DNA of 38,019 nt. Source: Mycolicibacterium llatzerense. Its GTDB lineage: Bacteria > Actinomycetota > Actinomycetes > Mycobacteriales > Mycobacteriaceae. Positions 14,937 through 23,231 of the stretch are shown one piece after another. Location: positions 1 to 38,019 of the forward strand of contig NZ_JXST01000051.1 in assembly GCF_000878195.1 (NCBI RefSeq). The letters are read 5' to 3'. The notes under the pieces were generated by a model. The model was not told where the DNA came from. It saw only the letters and a list, made by a program, of their open reading frames with translations, and made no database searches. Each line of letters begins with the position of its first letter. The first letter of the stretch is position 1. The position numbers and the translations under genes are program-made.

Positions 14937-16196
14937 ATGACCGGAGCTACTGCCGCGGGCCTCTGCGGGTTCATCGACGCGTCGCCCTCGCCGTTCCACG
15001 TGTGCGCCACGGTGGCCGCGCGTCTGACCGCCGCCGGCTTCACCGAACTCGCCGAGAGCGACGCCTGGCCCGCCACCCCAGGTAACTACTTCACGGTGCG
15101 GGCCGGCTCCCTGGTGGCGTGGCAGACGACGGACGCACCGAACCCGTTCCGCATCGTCGGCGGCCACACCGACAGCCCCAACCTGCGGGTCAAGCAGCAC
15201 CCGGACCGGTTCGTCAGCGGCTGGCAGGTGGTGGCGCTGGAGCCGTACGGCGGCGCCTGGCTGAACTCCTGGCTGGACCGCGACCTCGGCATCAGCGGCC
15301 GGCTTTCGGTGCGGCGCGGCAACGCGGTCGAGGACGTGCTGGTCCGGATCGACGACCCGATCCTGCGGGTGCCGCAGCTGGCCATCCACCTGTCCGACGA
15401 CCGCAAGGGCGTCAGCCTCGATCCGCAGCGGCACGTCAACGCGGTGTGGGGCGTCGGGACAGGCACCCGCGACTTTGTCGGCTATGTCGCCGAGCGCGCG
15501 GGCGTGGCGGGCGCGGACGTGCTGGCCGCCGACCTGATGACCCACGACCTGACGCCGTCGCGGCTGATCGGTGTCGACAGCGAACTCATCAGCGCACCCC
15601 GGCTGGACAACCAGGGCACCTGCTACGCCGGGCTGGAGGCGTTCCTGGCCGCCCCGGCTGCCGCATACGTTCCGGTGCTCGCGCTGTTCGACCACGAAGA
15701 GGTCGGGTCGACGTCCGATCACGGCGCACAGTCCGACCTGCTGCTGACGGTGCTGGAACGCATCGTGCTGGCCGCCGGCGGGACGCGGGAAGATCTGCTG
15801 CGCCGGCTGGCCGGGTCGATGGTGGCCTCCGGCGACATGGCGCACGCCACCCACCCCAACTACCCCGAGCGGCACGAACCGGGCCACCTCATCGAGGTCA
15901 ACGCCGGTCCGGTGCTGAAGGTGCAGCCCAACCTGCGGTACGCCACCGACGGCCGGACCGCCGCGGCGTTCGCACTGGCCTGCGCCCAGGCCGGGGTGCC
16001 GCTGCAGCGGTACGAGCACCGCGCCGACCTGCCATGCGGATCCACGATCGGTCCGATGACCGCCGCGCGTACCGGCATCCCGACGGTCGACGTCGGCGCC
16101 GCGCAGCTGGCGATGCATTCGGCCCGCGAGGTGATGGGCGCTCTCGACGTGCCGGCCTATGCCGCTGCGCTGCAGGCGTTTCTGTCACCGGCCTGA
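14937..16196 (+). CDS. M18 family aspartyl aminopeptidase-like protease
   Basis: Zinc-dependent aminopeptidase of the M18 family, 419 residues, which removes acidic N-terminal residues from peptides (family knowledge). Metal and catalytic motifs are visible: VGGHTDSPNLRVK near residue 70 (first His), then ISAPRLDNQGTCYAG with the bridging Asp, ALFDHEEVGSTSDHGA (Glu-Glu pair) and the last His in QLAMHSAREVMG near the C terminus. The gene is equivalent to Rv0800, annotated as pepC in M. tuberculosis. The ATG at 14937 starts MTGATAAGLCGFIDASPSPF, the usual family N terminus; it is divergent from DyP, which has the same arrangement in M. tuberculosis. Confidence 0.93.
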   Translation: MTGATAAGLCGFIDASPSPFHVCATVAARLTAAGFTELAESDAWPATPGNYFTVRAGSLVAWQTTDAPNPFRIVGGHTDSPNLRVKQHPDRFVSGWQVVALEPYGGAWLNSWLDRDLGISGRLSVRRGNAVEDVLVRIDDPILRVPQLAIHLSDDRKGVSLDPQRHVNAVWGVGTGTRDFVGYVAERAGVAGADVLAADLMTHDLTPSRLIGVDSELISAPRLDNQGTCYAGLEAFLAAPAAAYVPVLALFDHEEVGSTSDHGAQSDLLLTVLERIVLAAGGTREDLLRRLAGSMVASGDMAHATHPNYPERHEPGHLIEVNAGPVLKVQPNLRYATDGRTAAAFALACAQAGVPLQRYEHRADLPCGSTIGPMTAARTGIPTVDVGAAQLAMHSAREVMGALDVPAYAAALQAFLSPA

Positions 16197-16198
16197 CC

Positions 16199-16204
16199 TA
16201 GAGT
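16199..16204 (+). promoter_or_regulatory. -10 element of a leaderless VOC gene transcript
   Basis: TAGAGT with seven bases to the ATG at 16212; the hexamer starts immediately after the stop codon of the aminopeptidase gene. Confidence 0.5.
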
Positions 16205-16211
16205 CGCGGCC

Positions 16212-16565
16212 ATGGCACTCAAAGTGGAGATGGTCACGTTCGACTGCACCGACGCGCAGGCCCTGGCCGACTGGTGGGCCGCGCAGTTCGGCGGCAAGGT
16301 GCACACGCTGATGCCGGAGGAGTTCTTCGTCGTCAACTTCGCCGAAGGCCCGAACCTGGGCTTCCAGCAGGTCGACGATCCGACGCCCGGCAAGAACCGG
16401 CTGCACCTGGACTTCCATCTCGAGGGCGACATCGAGCCCGAGATCGAGCGGCTCAAGGCTGCCGGCGCGAGCGAGACCGAGCGGCACGCGTTCGGCGAGG
16501 TGGCCCGCTGGGTGGTGCTGGCCGACCCGGAGGGCAACGCCTTCTGCATCGCCGGCGCGGCCTGA
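16212..16565 (+). CDS. VOC superfamily (glyoxalase/bleomycin-resistance fold) protein, Rv0801-like
   Basis: 117-residue single-domain vicinal-oxygen-chelate protein of the Glyoxalase_6 type. The two beta-alpha-beta-beta-beta halves can be recognised: VEMVTFDCTDAQALADWWAAQ and the NRLHLDFHLEG to ADPEGNAFCIAG half, where His and Glu-like residues could bind a metal. No substrate can be assigned. It is 15 bases after the aminopeptidase stop and seems to have its own leaderless promoter. Confidence 0.85.
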   Translation: MALKVEMVTFDCTDAQALADWWAAQFGGKVHTLMPEEFFVVNFAEGPNLGFQQVDDPTPGKNRLHLDFHLEGDIEPEIERLKAAGASETERHAFGEVARWVVLADPEGNAFCIAGAA

Positions 16566-16569
16566 CGGC

Positions 16570-16743
16570 TTACGGACCCTGACTGTCGTCGACCAGCTCG
16601 ACACTGGTCGACACATACGGCTCAGACGCGGCATGCCACGCCTTGGACGCGACGACGATCGCGCCGGCACAGATACACACCAAGGCCGCGACCACGGCAA
16701 ACACCGCGATCGTGGCTCGGTTGATACCGAGTTGGAGTCTCAT
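16570..16743 (-). CDS. Small single-span membrane protein (57 residues)
   Basis: A short minus-strand frame from ATG at 16743 to TAA at 16570. The peptide begins MRLQLGINRATIAVFAVVA and has one strongly hydrophobic segment at about residues 11-33, followed by a polar tail (AWHAASEPYVSTSVELVDD). The tail is probably outside the cell. Positive charges before the segment and acidic residues after it fit an N-in signal anchor. It ends four bases after the VOC stop, convergent. No Shine-Dalgarno is clear. I do not recognise the family; the support is codon-like GC3, membrane topology and fit in the gap. Confidence 0.55.
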   Translation of the reverse strand: MRLQLGINRATIAVFAVVAALVCICAGAIVVASKAWHAASEPYVSTSVELVDDSQGP

Positions 16744-16838
16744 TCGGCCACGCTAAATCTGCTGGATAAGCCGGGCGTTGGCGCTACTTAGCTGCGGGCT
16801 GTGAGTGCGGTCGCGATGAATCTCCGCGCTCGCGACAG

Positions 16839-16853
16839 TCGACATAGTGTCGA
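16839..16853. promoter_or_regulatory. Palindromic operator-like site over a promoter -10
   Basis: TCGACA, TAG, TGTCGA: a perfect 6-3-6 inverted repeat. The contained TAGTGT (16845-16850) is a plausible -10 for the membrane protein gene at 16879, so a dimeric repressor bound here would block it. The protein that binds is not known. Confidence 0.45.
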
Positions 16854-16878
16854 AACACCGATCGAGAACGGAGTCGCC

Positions 16879-17301
16879 ATGACCGGCGCCAAGGATGTAT
16901 CGAAATCACGGTCCGCGTTCGCCGGCCGCACCACACCGGAGAAGGTCGGCCTTGCGCTGAGCGCCTTCCTCCTGTTGTTCCTGCTGGCCGATGCCATCCC
17001 GAAGATTCTCGGGGTGGAGTTCGCGCGCACCGCGACCGAGGGACTCGGCTTCCCGCCCTATCAGACGTACCTCATCGGATGGGTGCTGCTGGCCTGCGTC
17101 ATCGCGTGGGCGATTCCCCGCACCGCAGTGCTGGGCGCGGTCGGGCTGACGGCCTATCTCGGCGGTGCAGTGACCATCGACCTGCACGAGCAGGCCTGGT
17201 TCCCGGTGGTCTTCGCGGTGGCCTTCGGCCTGCTGATCTGGGGTGCCCTCATTCTGCGGCGTCCCGCACTGCTCAAGGTGCTGGTCAGCGGGACCGAGTA
17301 G
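16879..17301 (+). CDS. DoxX-like small membrane protein
   Basis: 140-residue protein with four hydrophobic segments: about residues 26-46, 66-83, 86-102 and 113-131. The pattern LLLFLLADAIPKILGVEF, then GFPPYQTYLIGWVLLACVIA and VLGAVGLTAYLGGAV, is that of DoxX-like family 2 proteins. Function unknown. The ATG at 16879 is chosen over an in-frame GTG at 16801 because GGAG lies six to nine bases before it and the promoter/operator at 16839-16853 would otherwise lie inside the coding part. It is followed by purL after 51 bases. Confidence 0.75.
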   Translation: MTGAKDVSKSRSAFAGRTTPEKVGLALSAFLLLFLLADAIPKILGVEFARTATEGLGFPPYQTYLIGWVLLACVIAWAIPRTAVLGAVGLTAYLGGAVTIDLHEQAWFPVVFAVAFGLLIWGALILRRPALLKVLVSGTE

Positions 17302-17340
17302 CCGGCGCTCGCCGTGGCGGGCGGGCCAGGTCGGCAACGG

Positions 17341-17346
17341 TAGACT
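17341..17346 (+). promoter_or_regulatory. -10 element of a leaderless purL transcript
   Basis: TAGACT, six bases, GTG at 17353; same geometry as purC. No ribosome binding site is present. Confidence 0.6.
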
Positions 17347-17352
17347 CTCTGC

Positions 17353-19641
17353 GTGACGTCCTCGGTCGATACCGTCAATAACGCGACTACCACGCCCGAT
17401 CAGCCGCAGCCGTATCGCGAGCTCGGTCTCAAGGATGACGAGTACCAGCGCATCCGCGAGATCCTCGGCCGTCGGCCCACCGACGCCGAGCTGGCGATGT
17501 ACTCGGTGATGTGGAGTGAGCACTGCTCCTACAAGTCCTCCAAGGTGCATCTGCGCTACTTCGGGGAGACCACCACCGACGAGATGCGGGCCGGCATGCT
17601 GGCCGGTATCGGCGAGAACGCGGGCGTCGTCGACATCGGCGACGGCTGGGCCGTCACCTTCAAGGTCGAGTCGCACAACCACCCGTCGTACGTCGAGCCC
17701 TACCAGGGCGCGGCCACGGGCGTCGGCGGCATCGTCCGCGACATCATGGCCATGGGCGCCCGCCCGGTCGCGGTGATGGACCAGCTGCGGTTCGGCGCGG
17801 CCGACGCACCCGACACCCGCCGGGTGCTCGACGGCGTCGTCCGCGGCGTCGGCGGCTACGGCAACTCGCTCGGCCTGCCGAACATCGGCGGCGAGACCAT
17901 CTTCGACCCGTCCTACGCCGGCAACCCGCTGGTGAACGCCCTGTGCGTCGGCGCGCTGCGCGTCGAGGACCTGCACCTGGCCTTCGCCTCCGGTACCGGC
18001 AACAAGATCATCCTGTTCGGTGCCCGCACGGGTCTGGACGGCATCGGCGGTGTGTCGGTGCTGGCCTCGGACACCTTCTCCGGCGACGAGTCCGGCGCCG
18101 GCCGCAAGAAGCTGCCGAGCGTTCAGGTGGGCGACCCGTTCACCGAGAAGGTGCTCATCGAGTGCTGCCTCGAGCTGTACGCCGCACACCTGGTGGTCGG
18201 CATCCAGGACCTCGGTGGCGCTGGATTGTCCTGCGCCACTTCGGAACTGGCGTCCGCCGGCGACGGCGGCATGCACATCGACCTGGACCAGGTGCCGCTG
18301 CGCGCGACGGGCATGACCCCCGCCGAGGTGCTCTCGAGCGAGTCGCAGGAGCGCATGTGCGCGGTCGTGACGCCGGAGAACGTCGACGCGTTCATGGCCG
18401 TCTGCCGCAAGTGGGACGTGCTGGCGACCGTCATCGGTGAGGTCACAGACGGGGACCGGCTGAAGATCAGCTGGCACGGCGAGACCGTCGTCGACGTGCC
18501 GCCGCGCACCGTCGCGCACGAGGGCCCGGTGTACAACCGGCCCGTCCAGCGTCCCGACACCCAGGACGCGCTGATCGCGGACACCTCCGCCAAGCTGACC
18601 CGGCCGAAGACCGGTGACGAGCTGCGCGCCACCCTGCTGCAGCTCATCGGCAGCCCGCACCTGTGCAGCCGGGCGTTCATCACCGAGCAGTACGACCGCT
18701 ACGTCCGCGGCAACACCGTGCTGGCCGAGCACGCCGATGGCGGCGTGCTGCGCATCGACGAGGCCACCGGCCGCGGCATCGCGGTGTCGACCGACGCGTC
18801 GGGCCGCTACACCCAGCTGGACCCGTACACCGGCGCGCAGCTGGCGCTGGCCGAGGCCTTCCGCAACGTCGCCGTCACCGGCGCCACCCCGGTCGCCGTC
18901 ACCAACTGCCTCAACTTCGGTTCGCCGGAGGACCCGGGCGTCATGTGGCAGTTCTCGCAGGCCGTGCGCGGCCTCGCGGACGGCTGTGCGGCCCTTGGCA
19001 TTCCGGTCACCGGCGGCAACGTCAGCTTCTACAACCAGACCGGCTCCACCGCGATCCTGCCGACCCCGGTGGTGGGCGTGCTCGGCGTCATCGACGACGT
19101 GCACCGCCGCATCCCGACCGGCATCGGGCTGGAGCCGGGCGAGACGCTGATCCTGCTCGGCGACACCCACGACGAGTTCGACGGCTCCGTCTGGGCCCAG
19201 GTCACCGGCGACCACCTCGGTGGCGTGCCGCCCAAGGTCGACCTGGCGCGCGAGCAGCTGCTCTCCGAGGTGCTGACCGCCGGTTCGCGCGACGGCCTGA
19301 TCTCGGCCGCGCACGACCTGTCCGAGGGCGGTCTGATCCAGGCCGTCGTCGAGGCTGCCCTGGCGGGCGAAACCGGTTGCCGGGTCCTGCTTCCCGAGAA
19401 CTCGGATGCGTTCGTGCAGCTGTTCTCCGAGTCGGCCGGCCGCGTGCTGGTCGCGGTGCCGCGCACCGAGGAGAGCCGCTTCCTGGCCATGTGCGAGGCC
19501 CGCGAGCTGCCGGCCGTCCGCATCGGTGTGGTGGACCCGGGCAGCGACTCGGTCGAGGTGCAGGGGCAGTTCAGCGTCACGCTGGACGAGCTGCGGCGCA
19601 CCTCCGAGAGCGTGCTGCCCGCCCTGTTCTCCCACGAGTGA
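17353..19641 (+). CDS. purL: Phosphoribosylformylglycinamidine synthase subunit PurL
   Basis: Catalytic synthase subunit (762 residues) that converts FGAR to FGAM with ATP and ammonia delivered by PurQ. Its length marks the small PurL type that needs separate PurS and PurQ, both encoded upstream. Two tandem ATP-grasp-like AIRS halves are visible. Key motifs: WSEHCSYKSSK near residue 54, SHNHPS at 107-112, GGYGNSLGLPNIGGE near 170, and in the second half TGGNVSFYNQTG and AAHDLSEGGL. GTG at 17353 follows a TANNNT element, so the message is probably leaderless. An imperfect hairpin begins at the stop codon. Confidence 0.97.
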   Translation: MTSSVDTVNNATTTPDQPQPYRELGLKDDEYQRIREILGRRPTDAELAMYSVMWSEHCSYKSSKVHLRYFGETTTDEMRAGMLAGIGENAGVVDIGDGWAVTFKVESHNHPSYVEPYQGAATGVGGIVRDIMAMGARPVAVMDQLRFGAADAPDTRRVLDGVVRGVGGYGNSLGLPNIGGETIFDPSYAGNPLVNALCVGALRVEDLHLAFASGTGNKIILFGARTGLDGIGGVSVLASDTFSGDESGAGRKKLPSVQVGDPFTEKVLIECCLELYAAHLVVGIQDLGGAGLSCATSELASAGDGGMHIDLDQVPLRATGMTPAEVLSSESQERMCAVVTPENVDAFMAVCRKWDVLATVIGEVTDGDRLKISWHGETVVDVPPRTVAHEGPVYNRPVQRPDTQDALIADTSAKLTRPKTGDELRATLLQLIGSPHLCSRAFITEQYDRYVRGNTVLAEHADGGVLRIDEATGRGIAVSTDASGRYTQLDPYTGAQLALAEAFRNVAVTGATPVAVTNCLNFGSPEDPGVMWQFSQAVRGLADGCAALGIPVTGGNVSFYNQTGSTAILPTPVVGVLGVIDDVHRRIPTGIGLEPGETLILLGDTHDEFDGSVWAQVTGDHLGGVPPKVDLAREQLLSEVLTAGSRDGLISAAHDLSEGGLIQAVVEAALAGETGCRVLLPENSDAFVQLFSESAGRVLVAVPRTEESRFLAMCEARELPAVRIGVVDPGSDSVEVQGQFSVTLDELRRTSESVLPALFSHE

Positions 19642-19690
19642 TCTGTGCACGAAAATCTGCGCTCGCCGCGGAAAAACGTGCACAAATCAC
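19638..19690. terminator. Imperfect inverted repeat after purL
   Basis: GTGATCTGTGCACG (19638-19651) pairs with CGTGCACAAATCAC (19677-19690), 13 of 14 base pairs, with a 25-base loop flanked by runs of A. It overlaps the purL stop and precedes the next gene by 12 bases. It may terminate or attenuate transcription, or be a dispersed palindromic repeat element. Confidence 0.5.
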
Positions 19691-19702
19691 CGAGGCTGAA
19701 CC

Positions 19703-20083
19703 ATGACCGGGCGTAAGGCGCCCGACCCGGCCAAGACCCGGGCTGCGGTGTTGCTGGTCGCCGACTGGCTGCGCGACGAGCAAACCGAAGCGCCTCCGCG
19801 GGCCGCGATCGCCGACGCCGTCCGGTTGACGGCGCGTACCCTGGCGGCGGTCGCGCCCGGCGCCAGCGTCGAGGTACGCGTCCCGCCTTTCGTTGCGGTG
19901 CAGTGCATTTCGGGGCTCAGTCACACCCGCGGCAACCCGCCCAATGTGGTCGAGACCGACCCGCGCACCTGGTTGCTGCTGGCCACCGGACTGTGCGCGG
20001 TGGCCGACGCCGCCGGATTGCAGATGTCCGGATCGAGGGCCGCGGAGATCGCCGACTGGTTGCCGCTGGTGGCGCTCACTTGA
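19703..20083 (+). CDS. Sterol-carrier-family-like protein, Rv0807-like
   Basis: 126-residue cytoplasmic protein. KTRAAVLLVADWLRDEQ, then APGASVEVRVPPFVAVQ and HTRGNPPNVVETDPRTWLLL match the conserved actinobacterial protein Rv0807, often annotated as sterol carrier family protein. The central GASVEVRVPP to TDPRTWLLLATG part and the end GSRAAEIADWLPL are the conserved blocks. Ligand and role are unknown; its steady position near purF suggests a housekeeping role but nothing firmer. It lies 61 bases after purL, behind the inverted repeat, and overlaps the convergent membrane protein gene by eight bases. Confidence 0.8.
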   Translation: MTGRKAPDPAKTRAAVLLVADWLRDEQTEAPPRAAIADAVRLTARTLAAVAPGASVEVRVPPFVAVQCISGLSHTRGNPPNVVETDPRTWLLLATGLCAVADAAGLQMSGSRAAEIADWLPLVALT

Positions 20084-21428
20084 AGAACGGGTACTCCTGG
20101 ACCCAGTGAAAGCCCCGGTTGCGCAGGGTGAATTGGTCGAGGTCAACCTGATCCAGGTCGATCAGCACGGGGCGGCCCCGCAGCGTGCCGGTCAGCCGCA
20201 GTTGCTGGGCTGACGGGCGTGACACCCTCAGGTCGGCCAGCGGGGCACCGCCGGGTTCCGTCGCCTTGATGGTGTCGGAACTGACGGTGGCGGCGGCGTC
20301 CACCAGCTCGCCGTTCATCCGCTGGTACGTCAGTGCGCCGTCTTTTTCGAAAACCAGGCGTTGCCAACGGGTCTGATCGGTCGCTAAGGGCGGCACCGGC
20401 TTGCCGTCCACACTGAACTCCCGGACCGACCAGATGCCGTACAGCTCAGGCTTGGCCTTGCCGCCGCCGTAGGCGTGCCACGCCTGCCAGCTGCCGAAGA
20501 TGCAGCCGACCATCACCCACAGACCCAGCAAGGCCTGCGCGGTGGCGGCTCGCCGATTGGCCCGCTCCGAGCTGAACAGCGCGGGCTGGCTCACCGGCTC
20601 CGACGGGCGTTGCAGGACAAACATGTTCGTCAGCCGGCCCAGCTGCGGGGCGAGCAACACCAGGCTCATCAGCAGCAGATGCCCGGACAGGATCTTGACC
20701 GGCACATCGAAGGTCATGTTCAACAGGAACACCTGAGCCATGCTGGCCAGCCCGAGCAGCGTCCCCAGGGTCGCGGTGCGCGGCAGGAACATCAGCAACC
20801 CGGCCAGCACCTCGACGGCGCCGAGCACCATCTCGTACGGATGGGAACTGCCCACCTGCAGCCACAGCACCGACGCCGGGCTGAAGTCCCCGTAGGACCG
20901 CAGCAACGCGCTCGGCGGCGGCGACGGCATCTGGGTGGGCACCAGTTTGGCGAACCCGTAGAACAGCATCTGGCCGGCAACGCACAACCGCAGGAACGTC
21001 AGGAACCACGCCGACAGCCGCTCGTAGTCGGGCCGCAGTCGGTCGACCAGGGTCCACACCGCGGTCCCGACGACCGCGACAACCACCAGAGCGAACACCA
21101 TCACCCAGACCACGGTCTGATCGCCGCTGCCGGAGTCCTGGTGAAGTACCGCCTCGACACCGAAGACCTCGCGGCCGACCCATTTCAGCGGCGGGCCCAG
21201 CACGGCCATCTGCCACATGACGGCAAGCTTCGGCAGCCACTCGCCCACGATCCCGAAGAAGGCGAAGAGGATCTGCGCGAACAGGACACAGAACAGGCCG
21301 AAGTACAGAAAACAAAACCTGAATGCGATCTTCGTCACTGTGGACCATGGCCGGGCCGGCTCCGCGGTGACCGAATCGACAAAGGCGGTACCGGTGTTCC
21401 CCGAAAATTGACTGGCCATGAAATCCAT
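20076..21428 (-). CDS. DoxX-like multi-pass membrane protein with C-terminal soluble domain
   Basis: About 450 residues. Residues 1-330 contain about eight hydrophobic segments (for example FRFCFLYFGLFCVLFAQILF, WVMVFALVVVAVVGTAVW, FLTFLRLCVAGQMLFYGFA and EVLAGLLMFLP). The pattern GFAKLVPTQMPSPP and the repeated FLPRTATLGTLLGLASM are DoxX-like. The last 110 residues are polar (ELYGIWSVREFSVDGKPVPP onward), probably a beta-rich domain outside the membrane or in the cytoplasm. Function is unknown. Two close starts are possible, ATG at 21428 or 21419; neither has a Shine-Dalgarno. The frame stays open upstream but only antisense to purF. Divergent from purF across a 210-base region. Confidence 0.75.
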   Translation of the reverse strand: MDFMASQFSGNTGTAFVDSVTAEPARPWSTVTKIAFRFCFLYFGLFCVLFAQILFAFFGIVGEWLPKLAVMWQMAVLGPPLKWVGREVFGVEAVLHQDSGSGDQTVVWVMVFALVVVAVVGTAVWTLVDRLRPDYERLSAWFLTFLRLCVAGQMLFYGFAKLVPTQMPSPPPSALLRSYGDFSPASVLWLQVGSSHPYEMVLGAVEVLAGLLMFLPRTATLGTLLGLASMAQVFLLNMTFDVPVKILSGHLLLMSLVLLAPQLGRLTNMFVLQRPSEPVSQPALFSSERANRRAATAQALLGLWVMVGCIFGSWQAWHAYGGGKAKPELYGIWSVREFSVDGKPVPPLATDQTRWQRLVFEKDGALTYQRMNGELVDAAATVSSDTIKATEPGGAPLADLRVSRPSAQQLRLTGTLRGRPVLIDLDQVDLDQFTLRNRGFHWVQEYPFFK

Positions 21429-21592
21429 ATAAACAGCTGGATTGAAGTGGGCTGATGAGGCGGCTGACGGCCATGCGCGAAGCCCGCTGAGGCGCGGGAG
21501 CCGAGCCGGATCTGAGCCCGGCCGGTGCGCCGGTGGAGCGGGACGCGAAGGCGGACCGGCAATTCGATTCCGTTTACCGGGCGGCAGGACCG

Positions 21593-21598
21593 TAGACT
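21593..21598 (+). promoter_or_regulatory. purF promoter -10
   Basis: TAGACT, identical to the purL element. Transcription would start near 21604, giving a leader of about 35 bases with GGGAG (21623-21627) as a ribosome site before the GTG at 21639. Confidence 0.5.
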
Positions 21599-21638
21599 CA
21601 GTGGTGTCACCAACCGCCTCCCTGGGAGCAGCCCTATT

Positions 21639-23168
21639 GTGACCGAACAGACCGAGAACGAGCCACGCGAGGAATGCGGCGTATTCGGGGTCTGGGCCCC
21701 TGGTGAGGATGTGGCAAAGCTCACGTACTACGGCCTTTATGCGCTGCAGCACAGAGGGCAGGAAGCGGCAGGCATCGCAGTCGCTGACGGGTCTCAGATT
21801 CTGGTGTTCAAGGACCTCGGTCTGGTGAGTCAGGTCTTCGACGAACAGACCCTGGCCGCCATGCACGGCCACGTCGCCGTCGGGCACTGTCGCTACTCGA
21901 CCACCGGCTCCACCACGTGGGAGAACGCGCAGCCGGTGTTCCGCAACACCGCGGCCGGCACCGGCGTCGCGCTGGGCCACAACGGCAACCTGGTCAACAC
22001 CGCCGAACTGGCCACCCGGGCCCGCGCAGCCGGGCTGATCAACTCGCGTGGCCACGTCGCCGCCACCACCGACTCCGACATCCTGGGCGCCCTGCTGGCC
22101 CACGGCGCCGCCGACTCGACCCTGGAACAGTCCGCGCTGGAACTGCTGCCCACGGTCCGCGGTGCGTTCTGCCTGACCTTCATGGACGAGAACACGCTGT
22201 ACGCCGCACGCGACCCGCACGGCGTGCGTCCGCTGTCCCTCGGCCGGCTGGACCGCGGCTGGGTCGTCGCCTCAGAGACCGCCGCGCTGGACATCGTCGG
22301 CGCCTCGTTCGTCCGTGACATCGAGCCCGGTGAACTGCTGGCCATCGACGCCGACGGCGTGCGCTCCACCCGGTTCGCCAACCCCGAGCCCAAGAGCTGC
22401 GTCTTCGAGTACGTCTACCTGGCCCGCCCGGACAGCACCATCGCCGGCCGCTCGGTCCACGCGGCACGCGTCGAGATCGGCCGCCGGCTGTCCCAGGAGA
22501 AGCCCGTCGACGCCGACCTGGTCATCGGGGTCCCGGAATCCGGCGTACCCGCGGCTGTCGGCTACGCGCAGGGCTCGGGCATCCCGTTCGGTCAGGGCCT
22601 GATGAAGAACGCCTACGTCGGGCGCACCTTCATCCAGCCGTCGCAGACCATCCGCCAGCTCGGTATCCGGCTCAAGCTCAACCCGCTGAAGGAAGTGATC
22701 CGCGGCAAGCGGCTGATCGTCGTCGACGACTCGATCGTGCGCGGCAACACCCAGCGCGCCCTGGTCCGCATGTTGCGCGAGGCCGGCGCCGTCGAGGTGC
22801 ACGTGCGCATCGCATCGCCGCCGGTGAAGTGGCCGTGCTTCTACGGCATCGACTTCGCCACCCCGGCCGAGCTGATCGCCAACGCCAAGAGCACCGAGGC
22901 GAGCGAAGCCGAGATGCTCGAGGCCGTCCGGCACGCGATCGGCGCCGACTCCCTGGGCTACATCTCCAAGCAGGGCATGATCGCCGCCACCGAACAGCCC
23001 GCCACCCGGCTGTGCAGCGCCTGCTTCGACGGCGACTACCCGATCGAACTGCCCGGTGAAGCTGCCCTCGGCAAGAACGTCGTCGAGCACATGTTGGCGT
23101 CCGCGGCCCGCACCGGACTGCCGCTGACCGTCGACAACGACAACGCCTCAGCCCTGCGTCGTCCCTGA
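21639..23168 (+). CDS. purF: Amidophosphoribosyltransferase
   Basis: First committed enzyme of purine synthesis: PRPP plus glutamine gives phosphoribosylamine. With the GTG start at 21639 it has 509 residues. A short propeptide (MTEQTENEPREE) is removed to expose the catalytic N-terminal Cys13 of CGVFGVW. The glutaminase domain continues with YGLYALQHRGQEAAGIAV and GHNGNLVN; the phosphoribosyltransferase domain has the PRPP loop VVDDSIVRGNT near residues 361-371. Cysteines in KSCVFEYVY, KWPCFYGID and RLCSACFDGDYP match the 4Fe-4S type found in Bacillus. The preferred start is chosen from the GGGAG ribosome site; the frame is open upstream past the promoter. purM follows 63 bases downstream. 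Confidence 0.96.
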   Translation: MTEQTENEPREECGVFGVWAPGEDVAKLTYYGLYALQHRGQEAAGIAVADGSQILVFKDLGLVSQVFDEQTLAAMHGHVAVGHCRYSTTGSTTWENAQPVFRNTAAGTGVALGHNGNLVNTAELATRARAAGLINSRGHVAATTDSDILGALLAHGAADSTLEQSALELLPTVRGAFCLTFMDENTLYAARDPHGVRPLSLGRLDRGWVVASETAALDIVGASFVRDIEPGELLAIDADGVRSTRFANPEPKSCVFEYVYLARPDSTIAGRSVHAARVEIGRRLSQEKPVDADLVIGVPESGVPAAVGYAQGSGIPFGQGLMKNAYVGRTFIQPSQTIRQLGIRLKLNPLKEVIRGKRLIVVDDSIVRGNTQRALVRMLREAGAVEVHVRIASPPVKWPCFYGIDFATPAELIANAKSTEASEAEMLEAVRHAIGADSLGYISKQGMIAATEQPATRLCSACFDGDYPIELPGEAALGKNVVEHMLASAARTGLPLTVDNDNASALRRP

Positions 23169-23217
23169 CCAGCGGCCGTCACCCGGGCGCGACGTGCATC
23201 GGCCAGGGTGCGACCGG

Positions 23218-23223
23218 TAGCCT
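23218..23223 (+). promoter_or_regulatory. -10 element before purM
   Basis: TAGCCT with eight bases to the ATG at 23232; leaderless or nearly so. It suggests purM can be transcribed separately from purF. Confidence 0.45.
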
Positions 23224-23231
23224 TGGGGCCG

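Noticed and set aside
14886..16118. Upstream extension of the DyP frame
   Set aside because: Lies antisense to the M18 aminopeptidase and past the leaderless GTG start; protein length without it matches the family.
16906..19683. Very long open frame (over 900 codons) antisense to purL
   Set aside because: It mirrors the strongly conserved purL frame; high GC at third positions keeps the antisense frame open. Its translation is low-complexity His/Arg/Val/Gly-rich with no domain.
21525..21638. N-terminal extension of PurF
   Set aside because: It would run across the promoter -10 at 21593 and encode an Arg-rich stretch; the GTG at 21639 has a ribosome site and gives a normal short propeptide before the catalytic Cys.
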